Origin: Azadirachta indica
Lineage: Eukaryota > Streptophyta > Magnoliopsida > Sapindales > Meliaceae
Reading direction: 5' to 3'
Assembly: GCA_022749755.1 (NCBI GenBank)
Contig: CM040445.1
Coordinates: forward strand, 4,857,182 to 4,921,181
Length of the DNA stretch: 64,000 nt
Shown: piece after piece, positions 12,151 to 23,854 of the stretch
How the letters are laid out: each line of letters opens with the position of its first letter
Numbering within the stretch: the stretch's first letter is position 1
Made by a program: the position numbers and the translations under genes
The notes under the pieces: generated by a model
What the model was told of the DNA's origin: nothing
Seen by the model: the letters and a program-made list of their open reading frames with translations, nothing else
Database searches by the model: none

Positions 12151-15100
12151 ATGAAAATGAACGAGGATACAAAAACCATACGAATTCTATGCCCCAAGCT
12201 TATGCTAACCAAAACGGGGCTCCAGTGGCTAATCGGATCCCCTTTTTTCCCGCCACTCACTGTCGTATCCACCATTAGGTGCATCCACGACAACGCTTCC
12301 TCTCCGGATTACGACAAAGAGGCTGGTAAAAATATTTCTGCTTGATTCTCAAGACACTCATTAAATCGAAACTTTTTACTAATTCCCTTGTTATTTTACA
12401 CTGTCTGAGCAGATGAACTCCGTACGTTAATACTAAGAGGTTTTTACGTAATTGGAGCATTCATAATCAAGAACTCTGATGATGAGAATGAGAAAAACGC
12501 GAGCGAGGCTATTGGCGCTGCTATAAGATTAAGAAGGCTATTATCCGCCGAAGCTGAATTGGCTAATACGATCATAATTGGGGCAGTTTCGGATTCAGCT
12601 GCTGGTGATGTTCGATTTTTTGTCTCGAGATCTGAAAATTCGAGTAGCATTGAAACGGTTGATTATGTCTTGTATGAGGATAATCCCCTGAAGTTTGTTT
12701 GGGAGAGAGGTTGTTTAATTCGATGCAAGCTTCCAATCAAGATGCCATTTTATTATTCTGTGAACAAACCCTCTGGTGAGCTTTTATGATATGTTTGGAC
12801 TTCCTTTACATGTGATTGGAAATTGTAAGTTTTATTGTAGAGAAATTTAAAGTTTGTAATGAATTTGTGGCTAAATAAACAAAGTTTATGTAATGACTTT
12901 CAAATAACGAGGAATGTATTTAAGAAAGAAAGTGAAATAACAACTTAATTATTGTTCTCAAATGAGAATGTTATTTTCTCTCAGATGCGGAGAATATATA
13001 TGTGCATGCAACTGAAGCAGTTGTTGCCAAGCTCAAGGATCCTCAAATTGCCTATGTGGTTGAAACATTAAGCCAAGCCTCTGCAGAAGTTCCTCAACCG
13101 GTCGTTCTTCGTGGTAAAGATTTGGATTTTGACACAGATCTTTCAAATGTTAAGCTTGTGGTTGAAGCTGATCAAGAGGACTCCAATAGTTTATCATGTG
13201 CACATTTTTGTTCGAAAAGTAAATCTGCCCCCCCATTCTTTTCTGCAGAGGTAAGAAATAGCATGGGGTATATAATTTAGCTTATGGGAGTTATTGAGCA
13301 CTTATTTTATTGGGTAAATTATCTTATATTGCTCCCAGCGTCATCTATCATGATGGCTATTAGTTTCTATCTTTTCTGATGAGTTTTTTTCCTTAGACTG
13401 CAGATAAAATTCAAGTCAGTGTTCTCCTTAATAGTTCGCAAAAGTCTCCAAAATCTGTAGCACCTATTGCTGAATATTATCCTGGTAATTAGCATAACTT
13501 AGTGTTAGTATTTTTTATATTTGGTGATTTGATGAGTTTTTGAAAAAATGTGTAGTGAGTTCCTTAACTCATTTTAATGGAAATTGAACTCTGTGCCTTT
13601 AGCCTTGGAAGATGGCAGACTTTTGGTTGTGGATTTTAAGCTAGAGGTGCTTTGTTATGCACTGAAGAGTCTTCCGCTGACATTTGCTGTTTCTAAGTTA
13701 GTCTTCCCTGGTTTAGTTGACCAATTGAATTCAATGAAGAAGTCAATCGTGCCTTTCCTCCTAACTCAACATCCTCAGGTATGTCAAAATTTATGTATAT
13801 TTGTAGTAGTGCCCTCAACACCCCCACCTTCACTAGTAGACCATCATAATGAACAAAAACAGGTCTTTTTTGGTATTAATTCTTCATCAGTATTCTTTGC
13901 TTCACAAACCAAATCAGAAGCAAAACCAAAACCTTATGTAAACCATAGTTAAAATACAATATGCATTACCGATGGGTTCTTTGCTGCAATAATGCTTGCA
14001 GAATGTCCTTCTAGTATCACTTTTGAAATGCTACTTTGAGAGGTTCTATTTTGCTTGTTGAGATAGAGCAATATGTTGTTTCTGTTGTTATAAGAACATC
14101 ATTATCCTTGCTAGAAGTTATATCTGAAAAATTTATTTTTGCACCTAACCAGAAATTTTATTGCATTTACAGCTGCAACCATTTCACTTTATTCCTCCTG
14201 GATTATTGCATCCAATAACTGTCATCTATGAACTTAATTATGGTGAGACAGAAATGAAGCAAGGTAATTGAACTTTCTGCTTACTGAGTGAAGCATGCTT
14301 TTTGTGACTGGAAAACACCAGATATTTTGGCCTTAAACAAACTTAGCCTCTAGGGTTGTGAAGTTCAGCTGACTGAAACAATTAATATGTTTTTTAAGAT
14401 ACTTCTCATGAGGGTTGGGAATTGGATGTTTGACACTTATTGTTTTTGTTTGTGTGTCTGTTTCTTCTTTTCACGTAGTAGTAACATGATCTAGAGTACT
14501 CAACATTTTGACTCCATTGCTGAGTGGTTGGTGGATATTTGGCACCTCTTTCATGTAAACCAAAATTGAAATTGTGGTCAGTATCTTCCATATTAGAAAG
14601 AAATGAAGTACCTTTTCTCAGGACATTTCTAACAGAAATTATTCTCAGGACATTGCTTTTTGTGGTTTTTGAGTGAAAAGTTTCGAATATAACCAGCGAG
14701 CAAATTAATAATTCTTAATTATTGATTGGAATAAAATGTGAGATCTGAATTTTCTCTACTTGTGCAGTTGATTTTAGAAAATCCCTGCACTTGAGGCTGG
14801 GATTACTGTTTGATCGTCCTCTCTTGAGAATTGCTAATGCCGTGGATTTGTCTACTAAGGATAGTTCAAGGAGCAGTTCATTACGTAAAGGTAACTCTTT
14901 CATCTTTATATTTGCAACAGTTTGTGTAAGCTGTATGTGTTTGTGTCTTTGTGCTTGAGTGCATATCTAACTTTGATGGGCGCATTCCTATGGTATATCA
15001 GGTTCTCCTTTGCCCAGAGATGTACATATTGGGATCCCAAGCGGTGGGGGTAAGTGGTTACTATTGTTCTCATCCTTTTTCTTTTCTCGCTTCTTCTTAG

Positions 15101-17131
15101 CTATTCTTTTATTGACATGTGATCTTTTCTTTCAGTCACAGGGGGCTTTGTCTCTCTGGTTCAAGGTTCTTATGAGTACTATCATTATCTTCAAGATGGC
15201 TTTGATGATTCGGTATGGGATTTTCTCTGCCCCTCCAATAGAAGAAAGATTTAACATTTTTTTAATCTTTGACAACTTTATATTCTATTAATTGAATCTT
15301 GAATGCTAACTGCTTGAGGTATATAATTACATTGTTAAGCTATAATAGGAGCTTTCTTGAGTTTATTCTAATGTACTGTGCATTTGACATTGTAAAACAT
15401 ATCCATTTAAAAATTATAGTTGTTTAGATATGGATGTTAAAACAGTCACTTTTTCCCTTGCTTGGTAAATCCACCTTACCCATTCCTATGTTGCTGTACC
15501 ATCATAACCTGATTATCCCTACAGTGAACTATCCATTCCATCAATATCTTTAGAGGACCAAAATCTAAAGATGTTGAACCATTTCCCATTTATATTAAGT
15601 CCTGAATCTTTTGAACTTTGATCAGTGTGTGTCAATGACAAACCAAAAATATTATCTCACCATGCTTTCCGACATTAACTGTTCTAGTTTCACCTGTTTT
15701 GATTTTATGCAAAATGAAAGCAGATTTTGCCTGCTACAACTGGGCTCAGACTTTGTAAGATCACAGAGTTATTTTTTAGTGCTTAGTCTTGTATGAGCTT
15801 TGGATTCATTAGCAGATTTATGTTTTGCTTAAAATAAAGCTAAAGATAAAGAATTTCAAAAAATGCTGTGATTGTCAATTATACTTTGCAGTTCTACTGC
15901 TAATTCATTTATACATCACTTGTTAGGGCTGGGGTTGTGCTTACCGTTCTCTGCAGACTATTATTTCATGGTTCAGGCTTCAACATTACACCTCTGTAGA
16001 TGTTCCTTCACATAGGTAGGTCAACACTTGGAGCATGCTAAGGTCTCTATTTTCTTTCTTCCCAATTTTGTTCTGATAGCCTGGTTTGCAGTTATCTGAC
16101 TTTGAAGCTCCTTCAAGTCCCAATGTGGATGAAACTGTGATTTTGTACAATATATACGAATTGTATGTAAATCAGTTCTCTTTTGTTTCCCTCTGCTTTA
16201 GCATGCTTATATTGTAATTGCATAGATGTAAAATGAAAATGCTTCCTTTTTCTGGTATGAATATCAAGTTATTTGACTTGACAAAGAAGTGCCTTCTTCA
16301 GGGAAATACAGCAAGCTCTTGTAGAGATTGGTGATAAGGATCCATCTTTTATTGGTTCACGTGAATGGATTGGGGCCATTGAGTTAAGCTTTGTACTGGA
16401 CAAACTTCTGGGTGTGAGTATGCCATTCTATTACAGAAATTATTGTGCAGGACTAGAGTATGAGTTGAAATGTCAATATTTACATTATAGACTTCTCTAA
16501 AAATAATAGAAGAATTGTGCTATCCTGCTATAAATTGCTCGTCCTTAAATTTTTTCCCATGTCTTCATCAAGTGATTTGACAGGATTAAGTTGCTGCATT
16601 GAGCAGGTTAGTTGCAAAGTCATAAACGTGAGATCTGGAGCTGAGCTTCCAGAAAAATGTCGAGAGCTGGCCTTGCACTTTGAGAGCCAAGGGACGCCCA
16701 TTATGATTGGTCTGTTGGACAAATAATGTTTTTCTATTTGTTGACATGTATTTTACAGCTTTGTCTGATAAAGATACTTAACCTGAGATTTACAAATATA
16801 AGTTGTAGCGCTTATGTGCATCTACTTGCTGAATAGTAATGTTTAGTGCTTCTGTATAAGGTAAACAACAGGAGTTTTTATGTAGGTTTATATGATTGCA
16901 GGTGGTGGTGTTCTTGCATACACACTTTTGGGAGTTGATTACAACAAAGGAAGCGGAGATTGTGCGTTCCTCATACTTGATCCTCATTATACAGGCAATG
17001 ATGAGCACAAGAAAATTGTAAATGGAGGATGGTGTGGGTGGAAGAAAGCTGTCGATAGCAAGGGAAAGAATTTCTTCTTACATGATAAATTCTATAACCT
17101 TCTGCTTCCACAAAGGCCCAACATGGTATAG
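12151..17131 (+). CDS. UFSP2: Ufm1-specific protease (peptidase family C78)
   Basis: Thirteen exons: 12151-12325, 12413-12775, 12985-13250, 13397-13484, 13603-13778, 14173-14263, 14768-14890, 15002-15049, 15136-15212, 15927-16015, 16302-16413, 16607-16709, 16902-17131. They total 1,941 nt, or 646 residues, close to what I recall for the Arabidopsis protein. UFSP enzymes are cysteine proteases that trim the UFM1 precursor and remove UFM1 from its targets, mostly at the ER. The catalytic Cys sits in [10 protein letters not shown] (Cys473), and the Asp and His lie in LILDPHYTG (Asp597, His599), so the triad is intact. The long N-terminal half is the substrate- and ER-associated region of UFSP2-type proteases. 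I chose the first ATG; a second in-frame ATG follows two codons later. A MULE ends 119 bp upstream. Confidence 0.93.
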
Positions 17132-17702
17132 TTAGTTGATGCTCAGATGAGAAGTGATGGGAGCACGCGACTGCCAATTTTAGTACATTGTACAATCCTA
17201 GTTCAGCCGGAAAGCGTAGCTTTTCAACCAGTTCCATGTGAAAAAAAATTGTAACTAAGGTCAAGTGACTGAGAGTGATATAAGCCACCCTCTACAGTAG
17301 TCATTATTTTCTTTCAAATAGAGAAGTCAAATTTCAGCGGCGACCATACATTTACTTGTATCAGATTGCTTGACAAAAAATCTTCAATGAGATGAATTGC
17401 TGTCATTGAATTAAAGTCATCGAATTATGTTACGGGTATTCTTCTGAGCAGCGCGAATTGATTGGGAGGCACCCATTCATGAATTTTCTGTTTGTAAAAT
17501 TTATCGAACCGGCGGCCAGAAAACGAATATAAAATAATGTACAGTTTTCTCTCATTAGCTAGGACTAGCCAATTTGTTCGGGGTTAAACGCACCGTTTTA
17601 GTTTGAGTCCGCCCATGCTTTTGTTAAGTTTAATCAGTTATCGGGAAACAGAGCTCACCCTGCTATCACCTGCTCAGAAAAAAGAAAAAAAAAAAAAATA
17701 CG
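17132..17702. other. Intergenic, UFSP 3' flank and PPR promoter
   Basis: Holds the UFSP 3' UTR and the upstream region of the PPR gene. An adenine-rich run lies directly before the PPR start codon (about 17678-17700). No gene seen. Confidence 0.5.
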
Positions 17703-20594
17703 ATGACAGCTTACACTCACCAAAGCTTGCCATTGTCAATTGCTTTCATTGACAGCCGGTGCTCAATCCACCTCTTCTCGAAACGTAACCTCTTCCTCTG
17801 CTCAAAACCCTTTAAACCTTGTTTAGCTCTCTCTGCAACTGCACCTACTTCCTCCACTGATTCTTCAGCCCAAATTTTCCTTCCTTTTCTTCAACAACAA
17901 GAACAAAAGACAGACCCAAACCCAAAACCACAAATACATGAAGACGATGAAGTTGATGCTGAAAAAGAAGAAGAACCAATAGACCCAATTCTCAAGTTCT
18001 TTAAATCTCAAACCCCAACCCCGGACCCAACTCGCCTTGGCAAAATCTCTCTCCAAAAAAACCGCCGCTCTTCTTGGCACCTCTCTGCCAATATCAAATC
18101 CACCGACCAGCGCGAAAATCTATCTGACTCGGATTTAGACAACATTTCCTTTGAAAATGAAGAGAAACAACAAACGGGTTCTTTACCTGGTAGTATTGTC
18201 GGAGAAATTTTACAAGTTGCAAGGAACTTACCGGAGAATTTAACGTTCGGTGAGGTGTTAGGACGTTACGAGGGACGAGTTAGTAGAAAAGAGTGTGTGG
18301 AAGTGTTAGAGCTGATGGCAAATGATGGTCTTCTAACGACTTGCTTGTACTTCTATGAATGGATGAGATTGCATGAACCTTCGCTTGTTTCGCCACGTGC
18401 CTGTTCGCTTTTGTTTCCAGTATTGGGGAGGGCCAGAATGGGAGATGAGTTGATGGTTTTGTTCAATAATTTGCCTCAAAGCAAAGAGTTCATGGACGTT
18501 CATGTCTATAATGCTGCTATTTCTGGGCTTTTTTGCTGCGGAAGGTATGAGATTCTTAATGTTTTAGTGGTTATTGTCTGCCTGATTATTTGCTTTAGTT
18601 GACTGTTATGTTGTTTAATTATACTGTCATGTAATTATCAAGAAGACTATGTAGATTAGCAATCTGATCTGCTAGAAGTTGGAAGAGAAGTAGAAAAAAC
18701 TGTGTTGTGGGACAAATATTAGAACAAATTCGACGCGTTTATGAAATTAGAATGACGATTTGGTTATGCATGGTTGTAGTAACACCTACAAGTCAAGTGT
18801 GCATTTTTCATACCTACCTATTCCTCGCTTTAGTATGGATTCCATTTCTTGTCATGGAAAACTTATATATGTGGATTTCTTTTGGGAAAATCTGCATTCA
18901 TGTTATGCTTATGGAAATTGAATTATGTGGATACTGTTTCTTGGAAGCTAAATCTTCACTACTTTGAAGGTTCTGACTCAGCCTTTATATTCAATTGCGC
19001 TCTGTTGATTGTGCAGATAAAGGATAGGATGAGTTGAGCTTTGCACTTTCTTTGTCTTGAGCTTGATTCTTAATTAGTATAGCTTGTAAATTTTCATGAA
19101 TTAAATTCAATGAATGTAAAAGCAGAGACCTTTGAGTGGTTTAAAAAACTAACTAGGAAATGATTTGAAAATGAGTATCAGGAAGTGTTTTCAGAAAAGC
19201 AAAGACCAACTTTCTTAAGTAAAAAGTATTTTTCCAAACACTAGGTAGAGCTCATTGTTGATTTCTATCAACTTATCAGGTATGATGATACTTGGAAGGC
19301 TTATGAGGCAATGGAAACAAATAATGTCTGTCCAGATCATGTGACATGTTCAATAATGATTACAGTCATGAGGAAAAAAGGTCTTAGTGCAAAAGAAGCA
19401 TGGGAATTCTTTGAGAAAATGAACAGAAAAGGTGTCAAATGGAGTGAAGAAGTTTTTGGTTCTCTAATAAAATCATTCTGTGATGAGGGGCTCAAGAATG
19501 AAGCCCTTATTATCCATATGGAAATGGAGAAGAAAGGGATGTCTTCAAATGCCATTGTGTATAACACTTTAATGAATGCTTATTGCAAATCCAACCAAAT
19601 TGAAGAAGCAGAAGGTCTTTTTCATGAGATGAAAACAAAACGCCTTGTGCCTACCTCTGCCACCTTTAACATCCTTATGGATGCATATAGCAGAAGAATG
19701 CAGCCTGAGGTTGTTGAGAAGCTACTGTTAGAAATGCAGGATACTGGATTAGAGCCAAATGCCAAATCATATACGTGTCTGATCAGTGCATACGGAAGGC
19801 AGAGGAAGATGAGCGACATGGCTGCAGATGCATTCCTGAGGATGAAAAAAGTTGGTATAAAACCAACTTCGCATTCTTATACAGCACTTATCCATGCTTA
19901 TTCGGTCAGCGGCTGGCATGAAAAAGCTTGTACTGCATTTGAAAACATGCTAAAGGAAGGAATTAAACCTTCCATAGAGACATACACTGCTCTACTGGAT
20001 GCATTTAGGCGTGCTGGTGATACAGAAATGTTGATGAAAATTTGGAAATTGATGATGAGTGAAAAAGTTGAAGGCACACGAGTGACATTTAACATTCTTC
20101 TTGATGGATTTGCTAAACAAGGTCAGTATGTTGAAGCAAGAGACGTTGTATCAGAATTTGGGAAGATTGGCTTGCAGCCGACATTAATGACATATAATAT
20201 GCTTATCAATGCATATGGACGGGGAGGGCAAACCTCAAAATTGCCTCAACTATTGAAGGAAATGGCAACTCTAAATCTAAAACCTGATTCAGTTACTTAT
20301 TCCACCATGATCTATGCATTTGTTCGTGTTCGTGATTTTAAGAGGGCATTTTTTTATCACAAGCAGATGGTGAAGAGCGGACAAGTCCCAGATATCAAGT
20401 CATATGAGAAGCTAAGATCAATTTTGGATGTAAAAGCTGCAACAAAGAACAGAAGAGACAGGAGTGCCATCCTTGGTATAATTAATAGCAAAATGGGTAT
20501 GGTGAGAGCCAAGAAGAAGGGAAAGAAGGACGAATTCTGGAAGTATAAGATAAGGCATCTAAGAAATCAAGTTGTTGCGGTTGATGGACGTTAA
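17703..20594 (+). CDS. EMB1006: Chloroplast PPR protein, EMB1006-like
   Basis: Two exons, 17703-18544 and 19280-20594, give 718 residues. The intron has GT and AG ends and joins AG|G to make the Arg of the GRYDDTWKAYE stretch. The first 60 or so residues are rich in Ser, Ala and Thr with few acids, like a plastid transit peptide, followed by an acidic low-complexity linker. From about residue 245 on, P-type pentatricopeptide repeats of 35 residues follow one another (for example VYNTLMNAYCKSNQIEEAEG, SYTCLISAYG, TYNMLINAYGRGG). A basic tail (RAKKKGKKDE) ends the protein. PPR proteins bind organellar RNA and act in its processing, stability or translation. The resemblance to Arabidopsis At5g50280 (EMB1006, needed for embryo development) is from memory. 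The RNA target is unknown. Confidence 0.88.
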
Positions 20595-21674
20595 TGATGG
20601 TATTTCTGGAAATCTGTAATTTAAGAAATCTTGGTTGGTCTAGTTGGCTTTCCCCACGAGAATTGTCAATTTTCAGAAAACTATTGCTATCCTCAACCAA
20701 GTCGGAAGATATGCTGCATGAATACGTGCAAGTATTGATTCGATTCTTAGGTAATTGTTTTGTTCATACTGTGGTGTATGTAGAATATCCTTTTGGTTGT
20801 TTAATCCCCTGTATCTGAAATATCTAACATAGCTTCCCTGTTAGTAACATTTCTTCGTGGAAACAATTTGGTTTTTGTAAATTGATCGATAGGGAACACT
20901 TATGTTTGAATTATTAGTAGAATAGAAGGGAAGGGGTTTTTTTTTTATCGCTTTACAGAATGTACATAAGTCCAGAAACCACCTATATTTTAGAAAGTGT
21001 GGAACTGTGCAGGTTCAATACATGGAAATATTTAACAGATGTATGCCTTTTGGAGATGTATGACTACTACAGCTCCAAATCTTATAGATGATTCAGGTTG
21101 GTTGTACAGCCCATCATAAAAACACACATCCGCACAAAAGCAGCTCTCCTTCTCTTGTTTTCTCTTCCCTTCCTTGAGGGTAAGAATTTTATTTTTTGAA
21201 TGTTTATGGAATAGATTTGCACTCTATCCTCAGCTTTGTCTAAACATTACACGTCTTTTGTTATTTATAAAACCTCAATTATTAAAAGAAAATTAATAAT
21301 CTTAGATGTTTCTTATCACAAATCATCAAAGATGCAATTAAGATGTCTTCCTTTATACATATCAAATGCTGGTGCCATAAAAGCTTATCGTACCTAATAA
21401 CTGGGACTCACATGGATTAAGCTAAATCCAAGTACATCCTACCATAAAAATATTTTAAGAGCCTGATCTGTACAGTCACTCTAATGTTTGGCCAATCTTA
21501 TCAAAATTCCCAAAAATGAAAAGCAAAATTAATAAAATTTGCCTCACAATCCGGTGAAAACTCTTCATTTTGGTTGAAGAAGTTAATAATAGCTTAACAA
21601 GTTTCTCTTGTGCTTGTTTCGTTGCTAGCATATAGAAACATCAACACTCATTTCATGCCTAGCTATGGTACATT

Positions 21675-21712
<38 letters not shown>

Positions 21713-22860
21713 ATAAGCTTTCAATGCATTGCTGGCCCATTGAGAAAACGTTATAAAATTCTCTAGTTCGGCGGGTGGTTTTAAGTTCAGTTATTTTCGC
21801 AGTCGTTACTACATTAATGCAACTAGTAATTAGTAAAACTATAACTGTACTTCGCAGTTCTTTTTCTTTTATATGAAACAAGGTTGAAAATGAAAGGTGT
21901 TATGATAAAGTTTTGAATATATATATATATATATATATAAAATGTTACATCAAAAAGTTGACGTGTTGTTTTTATGTAATAATTATTATCGTATGTTGAT
22001 ATAGAGAACAAATACAATGTTAGAACTTAGAAGCAAAATTTTGAATTGAAATCAAGGTTGAGAAAAACAAAATTAAATTCCATAAACACATAATATTACA
22101 TGTCATTCATTGATGGGATAGAATTATCACATCAATTTTGTGATAACGATACTCCAAAATCACCCTAAATTTTCTCAGGTGCAATAACGTATAATTAAGT
22201 GGGAAAAATAACTTGCTTTTTAGAAAAATTTTTCGATTTATTCTTAAAATGATTCTTTAACTCCATCCTTTTACAAAGATAATCATATTTAACTATTACT
22301 ACTTGTATTTATTTTAAAATACATTAGTATCACTGTCATATTTATAAGTTTTGACCATATTCTTAACTCATATATTATGGAGGCATTATTAAAAGAAAAA
22401 CAAATAAAGCATAAAAATATTTTCTTTACAAAATTATGTAGATAGTGTTCTTTAATTGCCAAAAAATCTCATGCAAATTTTATGTCGTAGATTATTTGAA
22501 ATGCCTACCAACTTTGTCCTAAGCTCCATTATCCATAACATTAATCCATAATTATCAAACACTAAATCATATTAATTTGTTGATTACATACTTAAATTCC
22601 ACAAATTTGGATTGTACTAAAAATTATCCAATCCTAAATCTTTTCTTAGAGCACACCGCAACTTATCAATTATGCAATTTTTTTTTCTTGCCACGCAATC
22701 GTTTAAGCGAAACTAGTTATCATTTCCCGTTTGAACATAATCTGCTTTAAATAAGGGTAATAGAGTAATTTCACATGACCAGAAAAACCCTAACATGAGA
22801 TAACTGACCCTGAGCGGAGTAGCCGGGTGGAAGCAAGGGACAGGCAACAACAAATAAAGT
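20595..22860. other. AT-rich intergenic DNA
   Basis: Starts with the PPR 3' UTR. Contains a pure (TA)n microsatellite at about 21678-21711 and a shorter (AT)n run at about 21918-21940. The rest is AT-rich sequence with no convincing coding region, RNA gene or element ends. Confidence 0.6.
21678..21711. repeat. (TA)n microsatellite
   Basis: About 16 uninterrupted TA units. Likely polymorphic in length. Confidence 0.95.
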
Positions 22861-22869
22861 GGCTGTAGA

Positions 22870-23306
22870 GGCAATGCCACGTGTACACCCAAAGTGATAT
22901 AATACTCAAAACCCCCTATGGTGACGTGTACCTGTAACCGTAGCCTCCATATATAAATCCTGAATCTGTTCTCTCTGTCTCTCTCTCTCTCATTTTCATT
23001 CTCATCCATTTTCTTTTCTCACTCTCTCAACGGATTGAGACACACGGACACTCGGATTCGGATCCGCAGTAAAGGAAACCGGAGCTTTTGCTTTGTTTGT
23101 GATCTAGGGTTTTTGATACCGAGATTTTTATTAGCTTTTTGTTTTCTTTCTTTCTTTCTTTCTTTTTTACTTCCTTTTGAGTTAGAATCGGAGGTACGAT
23201 TTGGAGATCCAATTTGCTTCTCCTGTCTTGGCTCGAGATCCGGGCCAAGTACAGAAGAATCGGGTTCGGGTTCTGGATTCAATCTTCTTCGAGTGTAAGG
23301 ACATAG
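22870..23306 (+). promoter_or_regulatory. MRF gene promoter and 5' leader
   Basis: A G-box core CACGTG lies at 22878-22883, and a second ACGTG core near 22923. A TATA box (ATATATAAAT, about 22949-22958) is followed some 25-40 bp later by a CT-rich tract (about 22969-22992), as in many plant core promoters. The transcribed leader probably ends at a GT donor at 23307; an AG at 23827-23828 would close a 5' UTR intron of about 520 bp, 26 bp before the start codon. G-boxes are bound by bZIP and bHLH factors in light, sugar and ABA responses, which would suit an energy-regulated translation factor. This link is inference. Confidence 0.6.
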
Positions 23307-23854
23307 GTAAGCAAGCGCACGACGTCTCTGTCTATCTTGCTCGTTCTTTACAAAGAAGACATTGGGAAAGGAAAGTAGATATTTCGGTCTTTAGGTTTTT
23401 ACTTCTGTTTGGTTTTGGAAAATAAGAGTAGACACTTCACTGTGAGTAAGAGGATAAGTAATATTTGTTATTTTTTTCTCTCTGTTTTTCCTTCCAGTTT
23501 TTCAGTTATCAAGCAGAGTAGAGTTCTGTAGCATTAACTGCGAATCTTCGCATTGTTTTTTGTCTTCTTCTGTTTCTGATCTTTTTGTTTATTGACTATT
23601 TAATTGAATTAACTAGTAGGCTCTGGACCTTCTTTGTAATCGTCTATACCTCTTCAGTCCTTGGAGATAGACCAAATATAAAGAATGAAATAAAGAAATA
23701 AGAGATATAGTCTTGGACGCCAAATGGAACGTTATCTATTATATTTAGATGTGAATTTATTTAATAATGAAGCATCTTAATGCTTTTTTTATTTTTTATT
23801 TTTTATTTTTTTTTAGTTACATATTTAGGCGTTACATATATTTGGTGAGTTTAA

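Noticed and set aside
16971..17288. Minus-strand open frame opposite the last UFSP exon
   Set aside because: Shadow of a clear coding exon on the other strand.
23019..23298. Several overlapping frames in the MRF leader
   Set aside because: They sit in a predicted 5' UTR, some start with non-ATG codons, and they have no family match.
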